From NCBI GenBank assembly GCA_040880805.1, contig JBBDHW010000037.1, positions 45,460 to 81,413 on the forward strand: a stretch of DNA of 35,954 bases. The letters are read 5' to 3'. Each line of letters begins with the position of its first letter. Positions within the stretch are counted from its first letter, which is position 1. The position numbers and the translations under genes are program-made. The notes below the pieces were generated by a model. The model made no database searches. It saw only the letters and a program-made list of their open reading frames with translations, and had not been told where the DNA came from. Shown here in pieces: positions 13,753 through 22,075 of the stretch. The stretch comes from Acidimicrobiia bacterium. Lineage in GTDB: Bacteria > Actinomycetota > Acidimicrobiia > IMCC26256 > DASPTH01.

Positions 13753-15776
13753 GGTTGGCTCACTTCGGCCGCTCGATCACGGCCCGTGTCGTCGTTCTGA
13801 GAGGATTCGTGTAGTCGGGGATCATGCCGACCGGCATACTCGGTGGCGGCCGGCACTGCCCGGGCGCCACCGAAACGGCGGAGCGTGCGCTGGAATTGCA
13901 TCGCCTGCATGTGGATGGTGCCCTCGGGGTTCTTGGCGAGCAGGATCGCGCCGACACCGAAGAGGAGCACCGGCAATTGCGCCCACGTGGGGGTGGTGTA
14001 GCTCAGGAGCAACGCCGGCGTGATCGTGAACCCGATGGCGGCGAGGAGCGCGGCGATGTTGGAGCGGACCCCGAACGTGACGAGCACCGCCAGCCACGCC
14101 AGGCCCAGAAGGGTCGCGTACAGCGCCGGCACCGCCGCCTTCTGTTGGCTCGCGTAGAAGCCTCCGCCCACACCGGCAACGAAGGCGGCCAAGCCCGACA
14201 CCAGCAGCTTCATCTGGAGCACGCTCAAACCCATCGTGCGCGACGCGGTCTCGCTCCAGCGCACCGCATTGAGCGCCATTCCGGTCGTCGACCGTCGGAG
14301 GTTGACGATGAGGATCGCGAAGATCGCGAACGCCGCGAGCGTGAGGTACAGGAGGCCGCGATCCGAAGACGCGAACTCGGGCCGGGGGACGATGCGACCG
14401 ATGCCGTTCTGGGCGAAGACGTCCAGGGTGAACACCAATCGCTCCATGAGGAGACCGAACGTGAGCGTCACCAGCGCGATGTACAGGTTGCCGAGACGAA
14501 TCGTGAGGAGGCCGATGATCAGGCCGATCACACCCGCGGAGAGCCCGCCCATGACGATGGCGAGCAGGACCGGAAGGCCCCAAACGTCCGCGACGTATGC
14601 AGTGCTGATCGCGCCGACGCCGGCAAAGGCGATCTGGCAGAGCCAGAGCATGCCTCCCTCGCCGGTCACGAGTGTGAACGACAAGAACACGATGGCGAGC
14701 GCCGCCGCCGCGCCGAGCTGCCCGAGCCAGAACGGCTTGAGGATCAGGCCGACGACGCAGACGGTCGCGAATACGAAAATCGGGAAGAAAAAATTGAGTC
14801 GCGAGAACGGGTCGTCGACGTCGACCGATGCGGCGAGCCGGCTCCCGCCGTGCGGTGTGATCGCTCGATCGAGTGCGCCGCCCACACCTTCTTCCTCGTT
14901 GACGCGTCCCAGGCGCGCGATGTTCACAATGAGTGAGATCACGATGAAGACGAACGGGATGCTCGGGATGACCGCGGCGGTGAACTGGCTGTCGGTTGGC
15001 AGGTAGTACTGCACGAGCGAGCTGGCCACGCCCATGAGCAGCGCCACGATGACCGCGATGGGCAGACTGCGCAGGCGCGCGGCGATGACGGCGGCGAACG
15101 CCGCCGCGGTGAGCAGCGTGAACTTGCCGGCGTCGAGGCCGATGACGGGTGCAGCCAGGATCCCCGACAGCCCGGCCAGGAACATCGCGATGACCCACAC
15201 GCCGGCCGCGATGCGCGACGGGTCACTGCCCGACAGCGACGTCATCGCCTCCGAGTCGACCATCGCGCGCACGCTGAGTCCCGCCTCCGTGTAGCGGAAT
15301 ACCAGCGCGCCGAGCACGACGATTGCGAGCAGGCACGAGTACGTGATCACCTGGTTCAGCGTGACGACCGTGCCGAAGAACGGGTAGAAGCTGACCGGCT
15401 CGGGGGCGAGGCCGGGCGTGAAGAAGATCTCGACCTGGCCGAAGATGATGTTGCTGATCTGGGGGACCGCCACGAACAGGCCGATGGTGACGACGACCTT
15501 GATGAGCTGTGACGACAAGCGCAGGAACCGGAAGATCCCCATGTAGAGGGCGAGCCCGAGCAGCGGCGACACGACGAACAGACAGAGTCCGGCGGACAGG
15601 AGGATTCCCCATCCCTTCTCGATGTGCATCCAGTAGTAGGTGCGGGCGATGAAGTAGGCGAGGGAACCGAACGCGAAGTTCAGGACGCCGGTCGACACGT
15701 AGGTGATGACGAGGCCGGACGCGGCCAGGGCGTAGATACTCCCCAACACGAGCCCAACGATGACGAACTGCAGCAC
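13749..15776 (-). CDS. Fused LivH-LivM branched-chain amino acid ABC permease
   Basis: A 675-aa integral membrane protein. Residues 1 to about 290 are LivH-like, with start MLQFVIVGLVLGSIYALAAS, the TYVSTGVLNFAFGSLAYF motif and multiple helices. A hydrophilic linker of about 40 residues (GRVNEEEGVGGALDR...) leads to a LivM-like half (about 335-620), which contains FTLVTGEGGMLWLCQIAFAG and the EAA-like loop around RRSTTGMALNAVRWSETASR. A charged tail of about 50 residues follows. In most bacteria LivH and LivM are separate subunits; here one chain makes both halves of the pore. The start is GTG with AAGGGGGGA 8 bp upstream. The solute is unknown. Confidence 0.9.
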   Translation of the reverse strand: MLQFVIVGLVLGSIYALAASGLVITYVSTGVLNFAFGSLAYFIARTYYWMHIEKGWGILLSAGLCLFVVSPLLGLALYMGIFRFLRLSSQLIKVVVTIGLFVAVPQISNIIFGQVEIFFTPGLAPEPVSFYPFFGTVVTLNQVITYSCLLAIVVLGALVFRYTEAGLSVRAMVDSEAMTSLSGSDPSRIAAGVWVIAMFLAGLSGILAAPVIGLDAGKFTLLTAAAFAAVIAARLRSLPIAVIVALLMGVASSLVQYYLPTDSQFTAAVIPSIPFVFIVISLIVNIARLGRVNEEEGVGGALDRAITPHGGSRLAASVDVDDPFSRLNFFFPIFVFATVCVVGLILKPFWLGQLGAAAALAIVFLSFTLVTGEGGMLWLCQIAFAGVGAISTAYVADVWGLPVLLAIVMGGLSAGVIGLIIGLLTIRLGNLYIALVTLTFGLLMERLVFTLDVFAQNGIGRIVPRPEFASSDRGLLYLTLAAFAIFAILIVNLRRSTTGMALNAVRWSETASRTMGLSVLQMKLLVSGLAAFVAGVGGGFYASQQKAAVPALYATLLGLAWLAVLVTFGVRSNIAALLAAIGFTITPALLLSYTTPTWAQLPVLLFGVGAILLAKNPEGTIHMQAMQFQRTLRRFGGARAVPAATEYAGRHDPRLHESSQNDDTGRDRAAEVSQP

Positions 15777-15823
15777 GCGTCAATCCCCCCTTCGTACGTT
15801 CTCGTCGGACATTCGCGGTTCGA

Positions 15824-16633
15824 TCACGTTCCCGTGAACCGGGGTGCGCGCTTCTCGAAGAACGCCTCGTTGCCTTCCCGCACGTCGTCGGTCCGCAGGG
15901 ACAGCAGATCGTAGGCGATCGATGTTTCGAACGCGCCGAGCGTGAGCTGCTTGAGCATCGCGTTCAACGAGAGCTTCGTCCACGCGAGCGCGAGCGGCGG
16001 GCCGGCGGCGAGCTTTTGGGCAAGTTCTTCAACGACGTTGTCGAGCTCGGCACCCGGGACCGCGCGGTTGATCAACCCGATGTCGGCCGCTTCCTTGCCG
16101 GTGATCGGGTCGCCGAGCATCAGCATTTCTTTCGCACGGCGGAAACCGATGAGCAACGGGAACAGCGGGACGCCTCCGTCGCCCGCCGTGATGCCGTTCT
16201 TCACGTGACTGTCGCAGAAGCGCGCGTCGTCGGCCGCGATCACGAAGTCGCATGCGAGCGCGATGTTGACGCCCATCCCGTAGGCAGGGCCCCGCACCTT
16301 TGCGATCGTGGGCGTCTCGCAGTCGAGGATGTCCCAGATCCGGTCGCGGATGCCCTTGGCCGCGGCCTTCGACCGCGGGCGGGTGCCGGGAGTGTCCTGC
16401 TCGGCGATCCGGCTGAGGTCGAGGCCCGAGCAGAACGCATCGCCATCTCCCGCGAGGATCACCACGCGGATGTCCTCGTCGGCGTCGACGTCGCGCCAGA
16501 GGCGGTTCAGGTCGCCCGCGACGCCGGCGTTCACCGCGTTCTTCTTCGCCGGGTTCGTGATCGTGGCCCGGAGGATCGGGCCCTCGGTGCGGAGCCGGAC
16601 GTGCTCATAGCTCTCGACGTCGATGCCCGGCAC
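15824..16633 (-). CDS. Crotonase-family protein (GDGG type)
   Basis: A 269-aa CoA-ester enzyme of the crotonase fold. The oxyanion-hole segments are near DAFCSGLDL (65-73) and RGPAYGMGVN (114-123). The positions of the two hydratase glutamates are N123 and H143 (CDSHVKNG), followed by the AGDGG motif (150-154) seen in a group of actinobacterial crotonases; the Asp there may take part in catalysis, by inference. It should not be assumed to be a hydratase. The GTG start has no clear Shine-Dalgarno. It lies 47 bp upstream of the permease gene on the same strand and could be in the same transcript. Confidence 0.85.
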   Translation of the reverse strand: MPGIDVESYEHVRLRTEGPILRATITNPAKKNAVNAGVAGDLNRLWRDVDADEDIRVVILAGDGDAFCSGLDLSRIAEQDTPGTRPRSKAAAKGIRDRIWDILDCETPTIAKVRGPAYGMGVNIALACDFVIAADDARFCDSHVKNGITAGDGGVPLFPLLIGFRRAKEMLMLGDPITGKEAADIGLINRAVPGAELDNVVEELAQKLAAGPPLALAWTKLSLNAMLKQLTLGAFETSIAYDLLSLRTDDVREGNEAFFEKRAPRFTGT

Positions 16634-16719
16634 AGGCGGGAGTCTCGCGCGTCGACCAACAAAGCGCTATCGGGCCCGGCCGTATTCTCCGGAGACATGG
16701 GTGAGCTCGCTCCCTAACG

Positions 16720-16766
16720 AACCTGCGTCGTTCATGGGCGTTCTACGACCTTGAACGACGCAAGTT
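16720..16766 (-). terminator. Long inverted repeat downstream of the acyl-CoA dehydrogenase
   Basis: AACCTGCGTCGTTCA (16720-16734) and TGAACGACGCAAGTT (16752-16766) form a 15-bp stem with one mismatch and a 17-base loop. It starts 11 bp past the acyl-CoA dehydrogenase stop and lies before the next minus-strand gene. The GC content and position fit a transcription end, but no U-tract follows, so a factor-dependent terminator or an mRNA 3'-end stabiliser is also possible. Confidence 0.5.
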
Positions 16767-16777
16767 GGATGTGCGGG

Positions 16778-18931
16778 CTAGTTGAGGAGGGGGTCGCGGG
16801 GGAGGCCGAGGATGCGCTCGCCGATCTGGTTGCGGGTGATCTCGGACGTACCTCCCGCGATGGAGAGGGCACGCGTGAAGATCACGGCGTTCGCGGCCAT
16901 GCGGCCTTCTTCCTCGAGCGCGGCGGGGCCGAGCAACTCGAGTGCGAGGTCCGCAGCACGCTGCGCGTGCTCCGCGGACAGCAGCTTGGTGACGTTGCCT
17001 TCCGGGCCCGGTTCGCCGCCCGCGACCGCGCGTTCGACCCGTCGCAGGTTGAGCGCGCGCATCGCGGCGCCTTCGGCAACGTGCTCGCCGACCTGTCGGT
17101 GCAGATGCGTGGCGCCGTTGTGGGTGCGGAGGACGTCGATGACGTCGATACTCCACCCGCCTCCGCTGCCACCACCGATGCTGACCCGCTCGTTGCCGAG
17201 GGTGGAACGCGCGACGGTCCAGCCACTGTCCACCGCGCCGACGACGTCGTCGTCGGGTACGAAAACGCGGTCGAAGAAGACCTCGTTGAACATCGACGCG
17301 CCGGTGGCTTCGCGCAACGGGCGCACTTCCACGCCCTCGGCCTGCATGTCGATGACGACTGTGGTGATGCCCGCGTGCTTCGGCGCGTCAGGATCGGTGC
17401 GCACCGTCGCGAGGCCGCGCTGGCAGTGCTGCGCGCCGCTGGTCCACACCTTCTGACCGGTGATCTCCCATCCGCCGTCGACCCGCGTGGCGCGCGTGCG
17501 GATCCCGGCCGCGTCGGAACCGGCGTCGGGCTCGCTGAAGAGCTGGCACCACATGAACTTGCGTTCCAGCGTGGGGCGCACCCAACGCTCGATCTGGTCG
17601 TCGGTGGCATGCTGGATGAGCGTGAGGATGATCCATCCGGTGATCCCGTACTCCTGGCGGCGCACACCTGCGCGGGCGAACTCTTCGTCGATCACGAGCT
17701 GCTCGAGCGCCTTCGCGGCGCGTCCCCACGGCGTCGGCCAGTGCGGCTGGACGTAGCCGGTGTCGATGAGCCGGGTGAGCTGGGCCTCGCCCCCGAGCGC
17801 CGCGAGCTCCTCGGCGATCGCGCGCGTCGCGGCGCGATACTCCTCGGCTTCGGGCGGCAGCTCGAAGCCGTGATCGCGCGACACGCCTGCGAGCGAGCAG
17901 CGCGTCACCGTCTCAGCCGCTTCACCCGCGTCGAAGAGCGCCGCGAGCGCGGTAGCGCGCCGCAGCAGCATGTGACCGTCGTGCTCCCAGGTGAAGCCGA
18001 TCCCTCCGTGCACCTGGATGTTCAACTGCGCGTTGCGGTAGAACGCGGGGAGCGCGAGCGCGGCGGCCGTCGCCGCGGCGAGCTCGAAGTGCTCTGGATC
18101 ACCGGTCGCAGCGCGGCCCGCGTCCCATACCGCTGCGGTCGCGAGCTCGGCGGCCACCAGCATGTTGGCGCAATGGTGCTTCACTGCTTGGAACATCGCG
18201 ATCGGACGGCCGAACTGCAGGCGATCCTTTGCATACGCGCTCGCGGTGTCGACGCAGTCGCGCGCGCCGCCGGCCGCTTCTGCCGCGACGATCGCCCACG
18301 CAACCTGCTGAGCGACGGGGAACGCGCCGCGCAGGACGCGCTCCGGCTCGACGCGCGCGCCCGCGATCGTCACGTGGCCGACGCGACGCGTGGGATCCAG
18401 GCCCGGTTCCACGGCGACCTCGACCCCGTCGGCGGACCGCTCGACGAGGACCATGTCGTTCCCGGCACGGAGCACGAGCACGTCGGCGAGTCCGCCGCCG
18501 AGCACGAGGCCCGCATCACCCGACAGTGAGCCGTCGGCGGTGAGCTGTAACGAACCGTCGAGTCCGACCGCGCCGGTCTGGGTGCCGTCGACGAGTGGAG
18601 GCAGGAAACGCGATCTCTGGGCGTCATCGCCCGCGCGATCGACGAGCGCCGACGTGAGGACCGTGGGGAGGAACGGGCCCGGGGCGGCCGCCCTCCCGAG
18701 CTCCTCGAGCACCACCGCGAGCTCGGACAGGCCGTAGCCCGACCCGCCGTACTCCTCCGGGATGTGCAAACCGAGCCAGCCGAGGTCGGCGAGATCGCCC
18801 CAGAACGCGGGGAGCGACTCGTCCGGGGAATCGAGGAGCGCGCGCGCCGCGGCGCGCGCCTTGTTGTTCTCCAAGAACGAGCGGGCTACCGAGCCCAGCT
18901 CGCGGTGCGCGTCGGAGATCGCGATCGCCAT
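16778..18931 (-). CDS. Double-domain acyl-CoA dehydrogenase (FadE34-like fusion)
   Basis: A 717-aa flavoenzyme with two full acyl-CoA dehydrogenase units. The first (about 1-355) includes LHIPEEYGGSGYGLSELAVVLEELG and the QVHGGIGFTWEHD loop; the second (about 375-717) includes FSEPDAGSDAAGIRTRA and IAGGTSEITRNQIGERILGLPR. It oxidises an acyl-CoA to the 2,3-enoyl-CoA with FAD. Mycobacterial FadE34 (about 711 aa) has the same fused layout and acts on steroid side-chain CoA esters, where unfused relatives form alpha2beta2 complexes. ATG 18931 is chosen because AAGGAG lies 7 bp upstream; the frame runs further but loses protein character. It is divergent from the TetR gene, a plausible regulator. 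Confidence 0.9.
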   Translation of the reverse strand: MAIAISDAHRELGSVARSFLENNKARAAARALLDSPDESLPAFWGDLADLGWLGLHIPEEYGGSGYGLSELAVVLEELGRAAAPGPFLPTVLTSALVDRAGDDAQRSRFLPPLVDGTQTGAVGLDGSLQLTADGSLSGDAGLVLGGGLADVLVLRAGNDMVLVERSADGVEVAVEPGLDPTRRVGHVTIAGARVEPERVLRGAFPVAQQVAWAIVAAEAAGGARDCVDTASAYAKDRLQFGRPIAMFQAVKHHCANMLVAAELATAAVWDAGRAATGDPEHFELAAATAAALALPAFYRNAQLNIQVHGGIGFTWEHDGHMLLRRATALAALFDAGEAAETVTRCSLAGVSRDHGFELPPEAEEYRAATRAIAEELAALGGEAQLTRLIDTGYVQPHWPTPWGRAAKALEQLVIDEEFARAGVRRQEYGITGWIILTLIQHATDDQIERWVRPTLERKFMWCQLFSEPDAGSDAAGIRTRATRVDGGWEITGQKVWTSGAQHCQRGLATVRTDPDAPKHAGITTVVIDMQAEGVEVRPLREATGASMFNEVFFDRVFVPDDDVVGAVDSGWTVARSTLGNERVSIGGGSGGGWSIDVIDVLRTHNGATHLHRQVGEHVAEGAAMRALNLRRVERAVAGGEPGPEGNVTKLLSAEHAQRAADLALELLGPAALEEEGRMAANAVIFTRALSIAGGTSEITRNQIGERILGLPRDPLLN

Positions 18932-19036
18932 GACACAGCTCCTTGTCGTCCTCTCGCGGACAGTATCCGTCGGTATTGCACGGCGGCCAACTTCGCCGGC
19001 GCAGGCCCGTTCGTAGGACCACATTCCGAATTGGCC

Positions 19037-19050
19037 TAACATGCGATGTT
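19037..19050 (+). promoter_or_regulatory. Palindrome over a -10 box in front of the TetR gene
   Basis: AACATGCGATGTT (19038-19050) is a perfect inverted repeat of two 5-bp arms around GCG. TAACAT (19037-19042) looks like the -10 box for the TetR gene, so a protein bound to the palindrome would block polymerase. It is the most obvious candidate operator in the 148-bp divergent region shared with the acyl-CoA dehydrogenase. A single short palindrome can be chance, and TetR sites are often longer. Confidence 0.4.
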
Positions 19051-19079
19051 CCGTATCCCGATGACAGACGAGGAGCAGC

Positions 19080-19772
19080 GTGGCACGCGCGAGCGCACCC
19101 ACGTCGAGGCGCCAACCGGCCGAAGCGGCGGCCAACGGCGGCGCGTCGGGACCCCGCCGTTCGGGCCTCGTGCAGGAACGCTCGCGGCGTACGCGGCAAC
19201 AGCTCGTCAACGCAGCGGTGCAGCTGTGGACGGAGCGTGGCTTCGAGAAGGGTATCGAGGAGACGACGGTCGAGGAGATCGTCCAGGCCGCCGGGGTCAC
19301 GAAGGGCACGTTCTACTTCCACTTCGCGCACAAGGAAGACATCCTGCTCGAGGTGGGCTGGGGTACCTCCGAGGCGATGTTCAAGGACGCCACCAAGGTG
19401 CTCGCCGGCGATCGTTCGGTCGACGACGTGCTCGACGACCTCCTCGGCCTTCTCGCCCGCCGGATCACTGCCACGCCCCGCGCGGCCGTGGCGCGCACGC
19501 TCGCCGAGTTCTACCGGCGTGCCGACCGTGGCCGCGACCTCGCGGGTGAGCACTTCGGGTTCCAGCGCTCGTTCGCAGTGGTGTTCTTCCACGCCCAGGA
19601 AACCGGCCAGCTGCCCACCGTCACCGACGCGCGCAGCCTCGGGGAGATGCTGTCGTCGTTGACGGTCGGCGCGATCTACGCGTGGACGTGTGACGTGGAA
19701 CCCGACCTTGCCGCTGCGTTGCGTTTCCGTGCCGCGCTGTTGCTCGCCGGCGTGCGCCAAGTCGCTACATGA
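19080..19772 (+). CDS. TetR-family transcriptional regulator
   Basis: A 230-aa repressor-type regulator. A disordered Ala/Arg-rich N-terminus of about 30 residues precedes the TetR DNA-binding domain (about 36-85), with TTVEEIVQAAGVTKGTFYFHF as helix-turn-helix and start of helix 4. The rest is the helical ligand-binding domain. TetR proteins beside acyl-CoA dehydrogenases usually respond to acyl-CoA ligands. The GTG start has GAGGAG upstream. It faces the fused acyl-CoA dehydrogenase across 148 bp, so divergent control is likely, and its end overlaps the convergent thioesterase by 8 bp. Confidence 0.9.
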   Translation: MARASAPTSRRQPAEAAANGGASGPRRSGLVQERSRRTRQQLVNAAVQLWTERGFEKGIEETTVEEIVQAAGVTKGTFYFHFAHKEDILLEVGWGTSEAMFKDATKVLAGDRSVDDVLDDLLGLLARRITATPRAAVARTLAEFYRRADRGRDLAGEHFGFQRSFAVVFFHAQETGQLPTVTDARSLGEMLSSLTVGAIYAWTCDVEPDLAAALRFRAALLLAGVRQVAT

Positions 19773-20664
19773 TGCGCTCGTAGTCGCCCGAGTGGTCGCC
19801 GCCGTCGGCGAACGCGCGCACCATGTTATCCTGGGTGTAGGTGGCTACGAGCTTGCCGTCGCGCGTGAAGATGTTGCACAGCCCGTAGCTGCGCCCGCGC
19901 CCGGCCCACACACTCTGGTTCGCGAGGAGCAGCCAGTCCGACGCGTCGAACCGGTCGTGGAAGTTGATCGTGTGGCTCACGACGCCGGTGGAGATCGAGC
20001 GGTGTGCATGACCCTCGTTGAGGCCGGGATGCGGGAGCATCGCGGTGCCGATCAGGTACCCGTCGGTTGCCCACGAGAGGATCGCCTGGTTCACGAGCGC
20101 CGAGGCCGATGTATCGGGTGCGAACGCCTGCGGGTACCGCGTCCAGACGTACTGCACCGGAGGCCGGAGTGGCTCGTCGTCGCTCCACGTGTTCACGCCA
20201 CCGACGATGAGGCCGACGGCTCCCGGGAAGACGCGGAAGTCGGATCGACCATCGGGATCCTCGGGCCCGGGCACGTCGGGCATCTCGACCGACGTGTGCC
20301 GGATGAGGTCGGGCTCGTCGCTGCTCAGCAGGAGAAGTCCGCGCGACATCACACGCCCGCCCTGGAGGCACGTGACGGTGTCGCTTCGAAAGGTGCGTCC
20401 CGCGTGCATCGAGTCGACGTCGTACTCGAGCGCGCTCTCGAAATCGGCGGCGCGGGCGAAGATCGCGTGGATCGACTTGACCTCCTTGCCGGAGTCGTCC
20501 TCGAGCGCCGAGGCGATGATCATCTGGGCCAGGATCTGGCCACCGAAGACGACGTCGCGCACGACGTCGTCGCGCGCCTCGAACGGTGCGCGGTAGCGGT
20601 GGTCGCCGAGTTCCTCGAGCGCCAGGACGTCGGGAAGATCGCCGAGGTCGAGTGAGTGAGCCAT
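19765..20664 (-). CDS. Acyl-CoA thioesterase II (TesB family)
   Basis: A 299-aa double-hotdog thioesterase that hydrolyses acyl-CoA to free acid and CoA. The first hotdog has VFGGQILAQMIIASAL and SIHAIFARAADFESALEYDV; the second has ILSWATDGYLIGTAMLP, where the Asp matches the TesB catalytic Asp, and SHTINFHDRFDASDWLLLAN with a final ATYTQDNMVR carrying the Gln. ATG 20664 is chosen over the upstream ATG at 20691 because a TACCCT box lies 6 bp before it. It is divergent from the CoA-transferase pair, 25 bp apart, and may recycle CoA trapped in dead-end intermediates. Confidence 0.88.
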   Translation of the reverse strand: MAHSLDLGDLPDVLALEELGDHRYRAPFEARDDVVRDVVFGGQILAQMIIASALEDDSGKEVKSIHAIFARAADFESALEYDVDSMHAGRTFRSDTVTCLQGGRVMSRGLLLLSSDEPDLIRHTSVEMPDVPGPEDPDGRSDFRVFPGAVGLIVGGVNTWSDDEPLRPPVQYVWTRYPQAFAPDTSASALVNQAILSWATDGYLIGTAMLPHPGLNEGHAHRSISTGVVSHTINFHDRFDASDWLLLANQSVWAGRGRSYGLCNIFTRDGKLVATYTQDNMVRAFADGGDHSGDYERIM

Positions 20665-20670
20665 TTCCGG

Positions 20671-20680
20671 AGGGTAGCGT
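20671..20680. promoter_or_regulatory. Overlapping divergent -10 boxes (TesB and CoA-transferase)
   Basis: AGGGTAGCGT holds TACCCT on the minus strand (20676-20671, 6 bp before ATG 20664) and TAGCGT on the plus strand (20675-20680, 9 bp before ATG 20690). The two boxes share two bases in a 25-bp intergenic space, so polymerase could occupy only one direction at a time. Both transcripts would be leaderless or nearly so. Confidence 0.45.
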
Positions 20681-20689
20681 GCCGCGCGC

Positions 20690-22075
20690 ATGCTCCCACT
20701 GGCCCAGCTCCCACTCGCTGGTGTGCGGGTACTCGAGCTCGGCTACGGCATCGCGGCGCCGGTCGCGGCTCGCAACCTCGCTCAGTTCGGTGCGGATGTC
20801 ATCCGGGTGGAGTCGACGCGGCGGCCCGATTCGCTGCGGCTCGGCGGCGCGGGATGGTTGCCGCGAGGCTTCGACCAGGCGGTGCGGCAAGACACCCTCC
20901 CGTCGCTGAACTTCTCGTCGGCCGAGAAGCGGAGCATCGGGCTCGAGATCGACTGCCCGGAAGGTCGGGCCGTGTTCGAGCGGCTCGTCGCGGTATCCGA
21001 CGTGGTCATCACCAACGTGAGCGAAGAGGCGCTGATCCAGCTCGCGTTGACCTACGAGCAGATCCGCACCTTCAAGCCCGACATCGTGCACGTCACCCTG
21101 CCCGCGTTCGGATCCGACGGCCCCTACCGCATGTACCGAACGTGGGGTCACAATCTCTCGGCCGCTTCGGGGATCGACCACCTCATCGGCTGGCCGGACC
21201 GTGACCCCGTGCAGATCGGCTTCGCCTATCCCGACTTCGTATCGGCGCAGGCCGCGACCGTCGCCGTGCTCGCCGCGCTCCGTCGCCGCGCACAGACCGG
21301 GGAGGGCGCGCACATCGAGGTGTGGCAGTACGCAATGGCGTTGGCGTGCCTCGGTCCGGCCGTCGTCGCCGCGCAAGTCGAAGGGCGCGCGCCCGCGGCG
21401 CTCGGGAACCGCGACGCGGACCGCGCGCCGCAGGGCGTCTATCCGTCCCGTGGCGAGGAGCGTTGGATCGCGATCGCGGTGGAGGACGACGCGATGTGGG
21501 AGGCGCTGTGGCATGTGCCGGGGCTCGAATCGCTCGGCACCGACACGCGCTTCGCGACGGTACAACGACGACTCGAACATCACGACGAGCTCGACGACGC
21601 GCTCGCGGAGTGGACGCGCACGCGCACCGACGCGGAGGCCGCCGCCGAGCTCCAGTCGTTCGGTGTCGCTGCGACCCCCGTGTTCGACGCTTGGGACCTG
21701 ATCGCCGATCAGCAGCTCGCGGCGCGCGACTTCTTCCAGGCGCTCCCGCACGCGCGCTTCCCGCGCGACCTCGTCTTCGGCCAAGCGGTCCACCTGTCGG
21801 CGACCCCGCCGCGCGCGGAGCACGCCGCGCCCGCGATGGGCGAGCACAGCCGTGACATCCTGCGCGAGCTCGCGGGCTTCGACGACGCGGAGATCGACGC
21901 GCTCGTCGACGAGGGCGTCGTACACGTGATGCAGCACCGCGACGTGGTGCTCGAGCGGCCGTACCTGAACTGGCTGCGCAACGTGCAACGGCTCGTGCCC
22001 TGGGGAACGCCCACGTTCGACCCCGCGACCGAGATGATGCAGCGCCTGGCCGACGCATCGGAACCACAGGAATGA
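20690..22075 (+). CDS. CaiB/BaiF family III CoA-transferase, catalytic subunit
   Basis: A 461-aa family III CoA-transferase. The N-terminal Rossmann-like part has AGVRVLELGYGIAAPVAARN and FGADVIRVES. D182 in AYPDFVSAQAATVAVLAAL is at the position of the catalytic Asp that forms the acyl-anhydride intermediate in formyl-CoA transferase. The C-terminal segment contains VAATPVFDAWDLIADQQLAA, typical of the family. It moves CoA from a donor such as succinyl-CoA to a carboxylic acid. The stop overlaps the next CoA-transferase by 4 bp (ATGA), so the two are probably subunits of one enzyme. The substrate is unknown. Confidence 0.9.
   Translation: MLPLAQLPLAGVRVLELGYGIAAPVAARNLAQFGADVIRVESTRRPDSLRLGGAGWLPRGFDQAVRQDTLPSLNFSSAEKRSIGLEIDCPEGRAVFERLVAVSDVVITNVSEEALIQLALTYEQIRTFKPDIVHVTLPAFGSDGPYRMYRTWGHNLSAASGIDHLIGWPDRDPVQIGFAYPDFVSAQAATVAVLAALRRRAQTGEGAHIEVWQYAMALACLGPAVVAAQVEGRAPAALGNRDADRAPQGVYPSRGEERWIAIAVEDDAMWEALWHVPGLESLGTDTRFATVQRRLEHHDELDDALAEWTRTRTDAEAAAELQSFGVAATPVFDAWDLIADQQLAARDFFQALPHARFPRDLVFGQAVHLSATPPRAEHAAPAMGEHSRDILRELAGFDDAEIDALVDEGVVHVMQHRDVVLERPYLNWLRNVQRLVPWGTPTFDPATEMMQRLADASEPQE

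Noticed and set aside
16751-18529. A 592-aa plus-strand frame opposite the acyl-CoA dehydrogenase
   Set aside because: It mirrors codons of a clear two-domain dehydrogenase and shows no motifs of its own.
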